Assembly (NCBI RefSeq): GCF_009914055.1
Contig: NZ_CP028272.1
Span: 21,321-85,320, forward strand
Direction of reading: 5' to 3'
DNA from: Mixta intestinalis
GTDB taxonomy: Bacteria; Pseudomonadota; Gammaproteobacteria; Enterobacterales; Enterobacteriaceae
DNA length: 64,000 nucleotides
This document shows, piece by piece, positions 54,015 to 61,844 of the stretch. The notes beneath the pieces were generated by a model. That model was not told the DNA's origin, made no database searches, and saw nothing but the letters and a program-made list of their open reading frames with translations. Each line of letters begins with the position of its first letter. Position 1 is the stretch's first letter. A program made the position numbers and the translations under genes.

Positions 54015-54556
54015 TCCTGCTTTTCTTTGTGACAGTAGATCGGCGGTTCACCCGGTTTACGGGTAATATAAGACGGAAAATCCGTAATTTCTGTCTGTGA
54101 GAAAGGCGCAAATTCTTCACCTGCCGGCAAGCGCTGGCGCATACCATCGAGCACGAGTTTTTCGCCTTCCGGCCCTGCACCCGGCATTGAAACAACCATG
54201 CTGGCGGGATCGATCCGCGAGTAATAACCGGACTCACTTTTTCTCTGCGTGACGGTGAACGTGAGCGTCAGGCCGGGGCTCGTGTGGCCCCCGGTAATCC
54301 ATGAGACGGTGCCACGACCAACGGTCTGGTCTGCCGTACGGGTCACGACGATTACCCGGCTCTCCAGCCGGGTCGGCAGGCGGTCCCTGCCGTCACCCGG
54401 CAGATCGGCCCGGCATACAACGACGCTGCCTGGTGGGTAGGCGGCATCGAGGCGCTGAACCTCTTCCCGTGTTGCAGCCCCGGCATCAGACGCCGCGCCA
54501 GATAAAGCGGCCACCGCACAACATCCGCGCGCAATCCTCCTGATTCTGTTTATCAT
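54011..54556 (-). CDS. Unknown exported protein, 181 residues
   Basis: Starts MINRIRRIARGCCAVAALSG with a signal peptide that ends about AGAA (residue ~26); AAAGGA is 8 nt before this Met and the ATG overlaps the preceding TGA. Mature part: EEVQRLDAAYPPGSVVVCRA, RVIVVTRTADQTVGRG, ITDFPSYITRKPGEPPIYC. Two cysteines could form a disulfide. GC-rich. No family recognised. Confidence 0.6.
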   Translation of the reverse strand: MINRIRRIARGCCAVAALSGAASDAGAATREEVQRLDAAYPPGSVVVCRADLPGDGRDRLPTRLESRVIVVTRTADQTVGRGTVSWITGGHTSPGLTLTFTVTQRKSESGYYSRIDPASMVVSMPGAGPEGEKLVLDGMRQRLPAGEEFAPFSQTEITDFPSYITRKPGEPPIYCHKEKQE

Positions 54557-54792
54557 CCTTTTAATCCTTTCGTCAGGCTGCACAGCCCGCTGGCTCCGCT
54601 CCGCCAGATCCTCAGCGGTGGGTTAATCACCGGCGCGGTGACGGAGGGCTGGCCATACTGTCCCGGGTAGCCGCGCAGCCGCGTTCCCGGCATTCGCGGA
54701 TCGGATTTCATGTAAGCATTAATATCCATATGCTGGGCGGCGGTGAAAATATTCATGCCGTACCTGCACATGATGCTGCAGGCGGTGGCCAT
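54553..54792 (-). CDS. Small unknown protein, 79 residues
   Basis: Frame reading MATACSIMCRYGMNIFTAAQ, HMDINAYMKSDPRMPGTRLR, ending SLTKGLKG; its TGA overlaps the next ATG, which supports translation. Pro/Arg/Gly-rich C-terminal half. The 5' limit is uncertain, since the frame stays open upstream into the preceding gene. Confidence 0.4.
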   Translation of the reverse strand: MATACSIMCRYGMNIFTAAQHMDINAYMKSDPRMPGTRLRGYPGQYGQPSVTAPVINPPLRIWRSGASGLCSLTKGLKG

Positions 54793-54856
54793 CACGCCCG
54801 TTCCTGTCTGTGGTTCATCATCGGTGCTTTCATCTGGTTTCTGTGTTTTTAAAAAT

Positions 54857-55780
54857 TCAGCCGGATACGCTGTTGTCGCCGCCGAACGGTGTGTCCCGTA
54901 TTTTCTCCAGGTCCGGCTCCCAGCCCCGGAACCAGCGGTCCGGATCTTCCCCGCGCAGCAGCTGGGCGAGCCAGCCCGCAGTCGTGCGGCGGCGGAAGTC
55001 CTGAAACCAGACAGGGTGATGCCAGCCGACAACGGACCAGAAATCAAAATCGGGATCGTCGGGAACAAAATCAAACGCGTTCATGGACAGCCCGGCGCAG
55101 CGCGTCTTCAGGAACAGCAGAAAATCCAGCAGTTTGCCGTGCCCGGTACCGCCCGTGCCGTCGTTGCAGAGCATAAATTCCGCGGTCACCGCGCCCAGGG
55201 CCATGCTCCGCGTCTGCGGATGAATGCGCAGGCAGAGCAGGGTGCCCGCGTGACGTCCCCGGCTGATGCGGATAAATTCAAAAACGTGGGCGATGTTACC
55301 GCCGTCAGGCAGGAAAAAGTCGTGATAATCCATGCCCAGGCTGACGGTGGGGAACGGGGAGCCACTGCCGCTGAGCAGCCAGTCGGCGCTGGCGTCAGAC
55401 TCTGCGGCGATCGCGTCGGCCAGGGAAAGCGTCAGCGGCTGGTGCCCTTCCTGAATATCCATCAGGAGTCCGGGCATGACGTCCAGCCGTCTGGCCAGAC
55501 GGATCAGCTCGGGTACGCCGACGCGGTCAGGGTGCCCTGGCGTCCTGAACCAGTTATCTGCCGTCAGCCTGTCGAACAGCTGGCGAAGGCGCTCGCCGGT
55601 TTCCTGCTGCCAGCGCTCACGCATCGAGGGAGGCGGGACGTTGCTTTTCGGCGGGGTCATGTATTTTTCCCGCAGCGCCACGCGCACCTCCGCCTCCACT
55701 GAACGGTCATTTTTCATGGCCGCCTGCTCAATGCGCTCGTGCAGCGCGTCCTCGATGTTTCTGGCCTGTATTTTTGCCAC
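54857..55780 (-). CDS. FitA-like RHH domain fused to an unknown regulator domain
   Basis: 307 residues from the GTG at 55780 (GGGAGG upstream). Residues 1-40 (AKIQARNIEDALHERIEQAA, DRSVEAEVRVALREKY) are a FitA/Arc-type ribbon-helix-helix as in VapB antitoxins, but no PIN toxin follows. Residues ~60-140 hold helices like a Cro-type domain (VPELIRLARRLDVMPGLLMD, SLADAIAAESDASADWLLSG). The C-terminal half is alpha/beta without known motif and has Trp/Asp-rich segments (DDPDFDFWSVVGWHHP). Likely heads the coupled operon 79-181-85-resD. Confidence 0.65.
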   Translation of the reverse strand: MAKIQARNIEDALHERIEQAAMKNDRSVEAEVRVALREKYMTPPKSNVPPPSMRERWQQETGERLRQLFDRLTADNWFRTPGHPDRVGVPELIRLARRLDVMPGLLMDIQEGHQPLTLSLADAIAAESDASADWLLSGSGSPFPTVSLGMDYHDFFLPDGGNIAHVFEFIRISRGRHAGTLLCLRIHPQTRSMALGAVTAEFMLCNDGTGGTGHGKLLDFLLFLKTRCAGLSMNAFDFVPDDPDFDFWSVVGWHHPVWFQDFRRRTTAGWLAQLLRGEDPDRWFRGWEPDLEKIRDTPFGGDNSVSG

Positions 55781-56204
55781 GTGGTCCTCCCGGCGTTGAA
55801 TTCCGTAATTCGATGGCACAATGAGTACATAATGAATCATTGCAGCAAAAGAGGGAACCAGGTGGTGTAAAAAATTAAAATTGTCTCCGCAGTGCATGCA
55901 TACCTGAGAAAGTACACATTATTACCCTGATAAAAGTAACGCTGTGAAATTACCGGACGCCGGTCCGGGAGTGATCCGGTTTTCAGTGTATTCACAATTT
56001 TCCGGAAGTTTACCAAGCGCACGGAATAAGCAAAGCGGCCTTTTCCGGTGCGCAGGACCGGTTATCGATCTGACCGGAAACCACAACATGTGGTGGCATG
56101 ACCAGCTGCCATTACCACTATATACAGCATCTGAGGCCGGGCGGCGGGTGACGACGATCGGCAGATCCGGCTCTGCCTTTTTTCGGATCTGCGCGGAGAA
56201 AGAG
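55781..56204. other. Intergenic region upstream of the FitA-like gene and vapB
   Basis: No gene. Divergent promoters expected. Contains ACCGGACGCCGGTCCGG palindromic sequence at about 55953-55970; otherwise nothing recognised. Confidence 0.35.
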
Positions 56205-56395
56205 GTAAAAGAGTATAGGCATGACATATCCATATGCCTGGCATCTGCATAGGTATGACATACGCATATACTCACCATCTGCATATGCTTTATCTATACA
56301 TATGCCGAACATCTGCCTATACTTAGCATATGTGCACACCCGGTGCATGGACTTCATATCGGATATGTCAAGCATATCCAAATTATTCGGGAGTT
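56205..56395 (+). promoter_or_regulatory. vapBC control region with an array of GCATATGC-like palindromes
   Basis: At least eight small palindromic words built on CATATG, GCATAT or CATACG occur within ~180 bp (about 56228, 56246, 56268, 56281, 56299, 56325, 56355, 56370), interspersed with CATCTGC. VapB/VapC complexes bind short palindromes in their own promoters, so this looks like a multi-site operator. Confidence 0.55.
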
Positions 56396-56399
56396 AAAT

Positions 56400-56630
56400 A
56401 TGAGAACCGTATCCATTTTTAAAAACGGCAACAACCGCGCCATCCGCTTACCCCGCGATCTGGATTTTGAGGGGGTGAGCGAGCTGGAGATCGTCCGGGA
56501 AGGGGACAGCATCATCCTGCGTCCCGTCCGGCCGACCTGGGGCTCGTTCGCGCAGATGGAAAAAGCAAACCCGGACTTTATGGCGGAGCGCGAGGATGTT
56601 GTCAGCGACGAAGGACGGGTTAACCTGTGA
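56400..56630 (+). CDS. vapB: VapB-type antitoxin
   Basis: 76 residues from ATG at 56400 (GGGAG upstream). AbrB/SpoVT fold: MRTVSIFKNGNNRAIRLPRD, then SELEIVREGDSIILRPVRPT. C-terminal tail (ANPDFMAEREDVVSDEG) would wrap VapC. Overlaps vapC by 4 nt. Confidence 0.93.
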   Translation: MRTVSIFKNGNNRAIRLPRDLDFEGVSELEIVREGDSIILRPVRPTWGSFAQMEKANPDFMAEREDVVSDEGRVNL

Positions 56631-57079
56631 ACAGTATCTATATGCTCGACACGAACATCTGCTCGTTCATCATGCGCGAGCAGCCGGAAGCGGTGCTGAC
56701 GCGCCTGGAGCAGGCGGTGCTGCGCGGCCACCGTATTGTGGTCTCGGCCATCACTTACTCCGAGATGCGCTTCGGCGCTACCGGCCCGAAGGCCTCGCCC
56801 CGCCACATGCAGCTGGTTGACGCGTTCTGCTCCCGCCTCGATGCCATCCTGCCCTGGGATCGCGCTGCGGTGGATGCGACCGCGGAGATTAAGGTGGCGC
56901 TGCGCCTCGCCGGCACGCCGATCGGCCCGAACAACACGGCGATTGCCGGGCATGCCATTGCGGCAGGGGCGATTCTGGTGACGAACAATGTCAGGGAGTT
57001 TGCGCGGGTGCCGGGGTTAGTACTTGAAGACTGGGCGAACGTCCGGGAGGCTGGTATGAGGCGCCCCGCCTGTTCCTGA
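56627..57079 (+). CDS. vapC: VapC-type PIN-domain toxin (possibly impaired)
   Basis: 150 residues from GTG at 56627, which overlaps the vapB stop. PIN acids Asp8 (MLDTNICSF) and Glu46 (SEMRFG) are present. At the third position, where VapC proteins have Asp (GPYD or GPND), this one has Asn103 (IGPNNTAIAGHA), one base change from Asp. VapC enzymes of this group cut initiator tRNA. The Asn may lower activity. About 15 extra C-terminal residues. Confidence 0.88.
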   Translation: MNSIYMLDTNICSFIMREQPEAVLTRLEQAVLRGHRIVVSAITYSEMRFGATGPKASPRHMQLVDAFCSRLDAILPWDRAAVDATAEIKVALRLAGTPIGPNNTAIAGHAIAAGAILVTNNVREFARVPGLVLEDWANVREAGMRRPACS

Positions 57080-57081
57080 CC

Positions 57082-57381
57082 GTGACCGGCAGCGAGTTTA
57101 TCATGCCGTTTGGCTGGGAGCAGTTCGCTGAGCTGCTGCGCCTGCTGACGGTCTATCATCACCATCCGGATATCATTCCGCAGGGCTGGCAGGGGCATGG
57201 CGCCATGTTTTCGACCCGTGCGACCGCGGTCGGCGAGGTGATCCTGGGACTGGATGCGCTGCGGGTGTTTATGTCAGAAGAGGTGTTTACAGCGCTGGCC
57301 GGGGATTTTGTGACGCGCTGCGAACGCGGCGAGCTGCATCAGACGCTGGAAAGCCTGCGCTGTATTTACGGGGATCTCTGA
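57082..57381 (+). CDS. Unknown 99-residue protein after vapC
   Basis: GTG at 57082 two bases after the vapC stop (an ATG at 57103 is the alternative). MPFGWEQFAELLRLLTVYHH, GHGAMFSTRATAVGEVILGL, ending ESLRCIYGDL. Same GC-rich composition as vapBC, so acquired with it. No family recognised. Confidence 0.55.
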   Translation: MTGSEFIMPFGWEQFAELLRLLTVYHHHPDIIPQGWQGHGAMFSTRATAVGEVILGLDALRVFMSEEVFTALAGDFVTRCERGELHQTLESLRCIYGDL

Positions 57382-57450
57382 AGCTGATACGCATGCCTTT
57401 TCTGTGATAAATTCCGGAGATACTGTGGAATAAGAGGCGAGGAAACTGCC

Positions 57451-57795
57451 ATGACAAAAAGCGTTTACTGGAAAAGTCAGTTATGGGGCATACCCTGTTT
57501 TTTGCTTTCTCTTTACTACGTGTTCCGGTTCCATGAGCGCTTTAATTTAAGCACAGAACTGTGTGTAATCATCGCCGTCCTCAGCCTGATACTTTATCCC
57601 TTCAGCAAATCCGGCCTTGAGAAACTGGCACTGCAATTCACCAGCCGGGAGTTCTGGCACAGGGGGTTATTTGTCGACACTGTTGGCAAAAACCCCATCT
57701 GTGTACTGTATTACATGTTGTGCTTTGTCATTGCTCTGCCGGTTGGTCTGATATATCTGATAATCGGCCTCAGAAGAAAACGCAAGGCTGTCTGA
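57451..57795 (+). CDS. Colicin immunity protein (E1/Ia type)
   Basis: 114 residues, close to the 111-113 of Ia/E1 immunity proteins, with three hydrophobic segments (about 12-27, 37-52 and 83-107). Inner-membrane immunity proteins of pore-forming colicins protect the host from its own pore. It converges on the colicin gene with an 18-bp gap, the standard layout for this class, and so has its own constitutive promoter (57382-57450). Confidence 0.85.
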   Translation: MTKSVYWKSQLWGIPCFLLSLYYVFRFHERFNLSTELCVIIAVLSLILYPFSKSGLEKLALQFTSREFWHRGLFVDTVGKNPICVLYYMLCFVIALPVGLIYLIIGLRRKRKAV

Positions 57796-57804
57796 CAGCC
57801 TTGC
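57782..57804 (+). terminator. Terminator between immunity and colicin genes
   Basis: GCAAGGCTG-TCTGA-CAGCCTTGC, then ATATATTTTT. The immunity stop codon lies inside the loop/stem. Confidence 0.7.
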
Positions 57805-57812
57805 ATATATTT

Positions 57813-59084
57813 TTAGATCCCAACGGCTTTGTTAATTTTTTCCATCAGTTTTTCATCAACAAGAACGCTGACCAGCGTCATCATTAAGACATACCCAAAT
57901 ATACCTAACGGCGTACCCAGCATAATACTGTAACTGAATGCGGTTAATGCCGTTGCGGCCATTCCGGCTCCATAGGTTTCCATCTTGACAAAAAAAGGCC
58001 GGAAATTTTGCGATTCAACAGCTTTCGGGAGTTCAACAATGAAAATATCATAAAAATCAATCGCCTTACCCGTGTAGCCGAATGCTTTACTGAAATTTTT
58101 CAGATTACTGGCTATCTGGTTACGATCCAGGGCCCTCAGGGCTTTGGTAATCGCCTCCCGATCTTTGGCGCCGAATTTTTTATTCAGTTCATTATTGTAT
58201 TTATTAAATGCCTTCAGAGCCTCCTCAGCATTTTTTAATTTTTTTCCTTTTGCAGATTCTGCCAGCTCTCTGGCAGCATCTGCATACCGGTCACCGAATT
58301 TTTCCGTCAGCTCTTTATAGAAGTTAGCTGTGGTTTTCATGGCGGCCTGGACAGCTTCCTGCTCTTTTTTCTTTTCCTCTTCTTTTTTCTTTGTGTCCTC
58401 AACCTTTTTTTTCTTTAACATAACGTCGTTCCACGCAATTTTTACGCGGTCAAGATAATTAACCAGCCGGTTCTTTTCCTGGATTTCTGCACTGAACTTT
58501 GGCGTAACTTCTTTTTCCCATAGTTTAATAAGAAAAGGCCCTGTAGTTGAAATTGCTAAGTCAATCATATTGTAAGGCTTACCAATAAAGTTTTTTAACT
58601 TATATTTTGTCATGAAATTCAGGAATGCCTTTTCAGTATCTGCATGCTTGCTGACTACTGCCTGCTGCGATGTATTCATCAGGTCTATATTAATTTTCAG
58701 GGAATTCACTGCATCCTGTAAATCATTGATGAGAAAACTGAGTGCAGGATTGGAAAACATCCCGTTACTTTTCAGTGCACTAATCAGTGCATTAGCTTCA
58801 TCCCTGAGCCTGGAGGCCTCCTTCGGGGCGTTTTTTTGCGCCTGCTCCAGTATCTGGTCAATTTTTTTTCTTCCTTCCTGCAGGGAATATAATGCGTGGA
58901 AGGAAAGTTTTTTGGCATTATAAGCAATCGCACCTGCACCACGTGGTACGGGATTCATCCCCGGCCAGTTGACGAAAACCGAAGGATTAGACGCAGGTTT
59001 AAGTGGGCCATGCGTTATCGTAATAATAACAGAACCATCAGAGGTATAGGGTACACCATTTACATAGTAGGCAACATTCGCCAT
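57813..59084 (-). CDS. Pore-forming colicin
   Basis: 423 residues, short for this class (colicin E1 522, Ia 626). The C-terminal ~180 residues are the pore domain: RYADAARELAESAKGKKLKN, AEEALKAFNKYNNELNKKFG, KDREAITKALRALDRNQIAS and the hydrophobic hairpin TALTAFSYSIMLGTPLGIFG then YVLMMTLVSVLVD, ending INKAVGI. Middle: Lys/Glu coiled coil (~225-260). The N-terminus (SVIITITHGPLKPASN) resembles the TonB-box start of colicin M and may make it TonB-dependent. No lysis gene seen. Receptor unknown. Confidence 0.88.
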   Translation of the reverse strand: MANVAYYVNGVPYTSDGSVIITITHGPLKPASNPSVFVNWPGMNPVPRGAGAIAYNAKKLSFHALYSLQEGRKKIDQILEQAQKNAPKEASRLRDEANALISALKSNGMFSNPALSFLINDLQDAVNSLKINIDLMNTSQQAVVSKHADTEKAFLNFMTKYKLKNFIGKPYNMIDLAISTTGPFLIKLWEKEVTPKFSAEIQEKNRLVNYLDRVKIAWNDVMLKKKKVEDTKKKEEEKKKEQEAVQAAMKTTANFYKELTEKFGDRYADAARELAESAKGKKLKNAEEALKAFNKYNNELNKKFGAKDREAITKALRALDRNQIASNLKNFSKAFGYTGKAIDFYDIFIVELPKAVESQNFRPFFVKMETYGAGMAATALTAFSYSIMLGTPLGIFGYVLMMTLVSVLVDEKLMEKINKAVGI

Positions 59085-59637
59085 AATATATATCCTTACT
59101 TATTTAAATTTCAGAAATTATTAGTCACTTATATATTTAGTAAAAAACACAAAACCGCTTACGGTTGCTATTTATAGTTTTTCCATATCTGCCCCTCCTG
59201 TTTTTTTCATAAACTGTCTTCATGTGAAAAAGTTACCTTCCCTGCTTATGAGCATATAAAAGGCAGCCAGACGTAAATTATTTTTCCTGACGCATAACGC
59301 GCCCTGAATGATTTAATGAAAAGCTGAAACAATTATTTATAAATCAAACTTATTAGTTAACCAGTAAATAAAAAGCATCAGGATACTAATGATTTTATCG
59401 ACATAATCTTCAGACAAAATTTGATTAAACCCACCGGGCATCATTAACATACAGTATTATCCTGTTTAATAAAAATGGCTTCGCCGCTCATATATTTGGG
59501 ATTGTTCCCGATAAGATATCTTTAACCCTGCCGGATTTCTCACCCGGTCAGCTGAAACGCGGATATATAACGAAATCAGTATTCATGATTTAAAAGTATC
59601 ACGCAGTTTTTTCGACTCTTTCTGTCATGTAAAACTT
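59085..59637. other. Colicin upstream region with leader peptide and attenuator-like hairpin
   Basis: On the minus strand, GGAGGGG precedes a 4-codon ORF (MEKL, at about 59182-59196), followed by the hairpin AACCG-TAAG-CGGTT and TTTTGTGTTTTTT, then the colicin start. This looks like a terminator in the colicin leader. A half LexA box (CTGTATG...) is seen near 59450. Rest of the stretch has no gene. Confidence 0.45.
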
Positions 59638-60327
59638 TCAGCGCACGCGAAAAAGACAACTTATAATTTTTTTTGCTTTGCATGCCCGGGCAAAGTGATG
59701 AGCCAGACTGAACATCTCTGATTTATTCAAGATTCCTCCCTGAACCAGTGAAAAGTTTTTATTTTTTCCGGAGGCCAGGCTCCTGCTATTAATCCAGCGC
59801 CCTTTCATAAAAATCATAAAAGATATTTGATATACCCTCCGGACGAATTCAAGGCTATCAACGGTTATTTCACTTCCTGGAATAATTGCTCCTGACTGAT
59901 TAAGAGGATGGCCTGTATCAATATCACCAACTGCCCCTATATGGCCAGGAGCTTCAACCCCCATAATGAAACCGACCAGGCCAACTTTTTTGGCCTAATC
60001 CGCGTTAATTCCGTCTATAGTAACTGCCATCATGCCTGAAGGAGAAATACTCCTCAGGATCATTGTCGCTGCGGGATTCATTAATCTTGCAGCACACAAA
60101 ATACCTACCAACTTCTGTTTAATTTTCGGATCATGCTGAATGGCTGAAATCTGCTGGCTTAGCGAACTACTGCTGGTAGTATCGCGTTGGCCACCACTAT
60201 TGCCGTTTCCTGATCCGCCCCCCCAGTTTACGCTGCTGCTTTTTCCGGTCTGCTGGTTCAGATTACCACCGGTCCCGCCCATATAGTCACCGGCGGTTGG
60301 CCCATATCCACCAAGTTCTTTAGACAT
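59638..60327 (-). pseudogene. SOS-controlled Gly-rich bacteriocin-like gene split by an amber codon
   Basis: One frame of 229 sense codons broken by TAG at 59995-59997. Part 1 (110 residues) starts MSKELGGYGPTAGDYMGGTG and continues Gly/Asn/Ser-rich, like the translocation domain of colicins, then IQHDPKIKQKLVGILCAARL. Part 2 continues without shift: AKKVGLVGFIMGVEAPGHIG, AVGDIDTGHPLNQSGAIIPG and a basic end SCLFRVR. A perfect LexA palindrome stands 44 bp upstream. No cytotoxic domain recognised, no immunity gene found beside it. Could be a degenerate colicin/microcin or two proteins. Confidence 0.5.
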
Positions 60328-60845
60328 TAAAATTCCTTTTTTTAGTTAAAACAATACATTAAACAAATAACTGTATATATATACAGTATTAAGCTACACC
60401 CCATTTTTTTCCCTGTCAAGAATGTGGGTTTATGTCGTGCGAATATAAGCAAAGCTGGTCAGTTAACAGGTTTATTTCTGTCATGTTTGACGCTTCTGCT
60501 TTGCCTGCTTATTAATTTTTAATTATTAATTTCAGTTAGATTATATGCTGTTGCTGTAATATTTCCGGGATATACGGAGAAGACAATTATTTTTCCCTGT
60601 CAGTTTAAACCGTGCCTGTATCAGCTTTTCGGTTCATATTCAGGACCCGGTATCACTCTGCCGGGCTTTTGGTTAAAATACTTAACCCGATAACCACTGC
60701 GTAATATGTGTCCGGTACGCCGCCTTTTACTGCCAACTTATTCCGGTTGGGTTCCCTTTACCATCCGGACAGCTGGCGTGGTTTCCTCCGGAGAATGTAA
60801 TTACCAGATGCCATTTCCTCATCAGAAAAAATCACGGAACTGACT
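60328..60845. other. Divergent promoter region with LexA box
   Basis: AT-rich left part with the LexA palindrome serves the minus-strand Gly-rich gene; the right part (to 60845) should hold the CD-NTase promoter. A weak SD (GGAACTG) precedes the CD-NTase ATG. No other gene seen. Confidence 0.4.
60371..60386. promoter_or_regulatory. Perfect LexA operator
   Basis: CTGTATATATATACAG, the ideal SOS box, 44 bp upstream of the Gly-rich gene. A single site, unlike the double boxes of most colicins. Confidence 0.9.
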
Positions 60846-61841
60846 ATGGCCACTACCGTAACGACTGCCTTCAATGAATTGATGAAAGATACAGTAAATA
60901 TCAGAAAAGAAGATAATGATGTTGCAAGGGCCAGCCGGGACTGGCTTATCTATAAGGTGAATGATTTTGAAAAGGACGGACTTTTTCCTGTCAGTTATCC
61001 GGATATACATATTGCTTTTGGATCGTTTGCCAGAAGAACAAAAATAAGGCCTCTTGACGATATCGACCTGATGTTTGGTTTATCCGGTGATAATGCCCGA
61101 TACTTCAGTCTGGGCAACCAAATCATTATCATCTCACCAGGAACGTATTCCCGTCTCCACCGGTACCGGCATGACGGTGCAAATACCATCTGCTCCGTTA
61201 AAATTTTGAATGCATTTAAAAGACGTCTGCAGAATATTGCCCAGTATGCCCAGGCTGAAATAAGGCGTAACCAGGAGGCGGTCACGCTTAAGCTGGTCAG
61301 CAGGGACTGGAATTTTGATATCGTGCCATGCTTTTGCACCCGATATGATGTATATGGACGAAACTATTATCTGATCCCGGATGGTAAAGGACACTGGAAG
61401 TTTACTGATCCCCGGATCGACAGGGACAGGGTCACGGCTGTTAATGTTCAGAATCAGGGCAATGTCCTCAATGTAATCAGGGCCGTTAAATACTGGCAGC
61501 GGAGATCGACGATGCCTTCAATGAGTTCCTATCTTCTGGAAACGCTAATCCTTAATTATTACAGCAACAAAAATTTTTGCTCAAAGTTTGTCAGAGTGGA
61601 GCTGGAGAAGCTTTTCCGCTATCTTGGCGGGTTCGTTCTGTTTGGCGTGAACGATCCGAAGGGTATTCAGGGAGACATTAACACCTTGGAGGCAGAGGAT
61701 CGTCTGAAAATATCTGAAAGATGTTTCCTCGATGCAGATAAAGCTGCCGTTGCCTGCATTTTTGAGCGGCAACAGAACCATCAGGAAGCTGTCAGTATGT
61801 GGCGTGAAGTATTCGGACCGCAGTTTCCGGCCTGTGGGTGA
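60846..61841 (+). CDS. CD-NTase (cGAS/DncV-like nucleotidyltransferase)
   Basis: 331 residues. Nucleotidyltransferase core: IHIAFGSFARRTKIRPL with Gly59-Ser60, metal acids Asp72 and Asp74 (LDDIDLMF) and the third acid Asp158 (WNFDIVPCF). After these come the helical PAP/OAS1-like C-terminal part (RAVKYWQRRSTMPSMSSYLL). CD-NTases make cyclic oligonucleotide signals on phage infection. ATG at 60846; stop 3 bp before the effector gene. No Cap2/Cap3 genes, so a minimal (type I) CBASS. Confidence 0.88.
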   Translation: MATTVTTAFNELMKDTVNIRKEDNDVARASRDWLIYKVNDFEKDGLFPVSYPDIHIAFGSFARRTKIRPLDDIDLMFGLSGDNARYFSLGNQIIIISPGTYSRLHRYRHDGANTICSVKILNAFKRRLQNIAQYAQAEIRRNQEAVTLKLVSRDWNFDIVPCFCTRYDVYGRNYYLIPDGKGHWKFTDPRIDRDRVTAVNVQNQGNVLNVIRAVKYWQRRSTMPSMSSYLLETLILNYYSNKNFCSKFVRVELEKLFRYLGGFVLFGVNDPKGIQGDINTLEAEDRLKISERCFLDADKAAVACIFERQQNHQEAVSMWREVFGPQFPACG

Positions 61842-61844
61842 ACC

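Noticed and set aside
54743..55702. 319-codon plus-strand ORF
   Set aside because: It is the antisense shadow of the FitA-like gene, caused by high GC; the minus-strand frame has the RHH motif and a good start.
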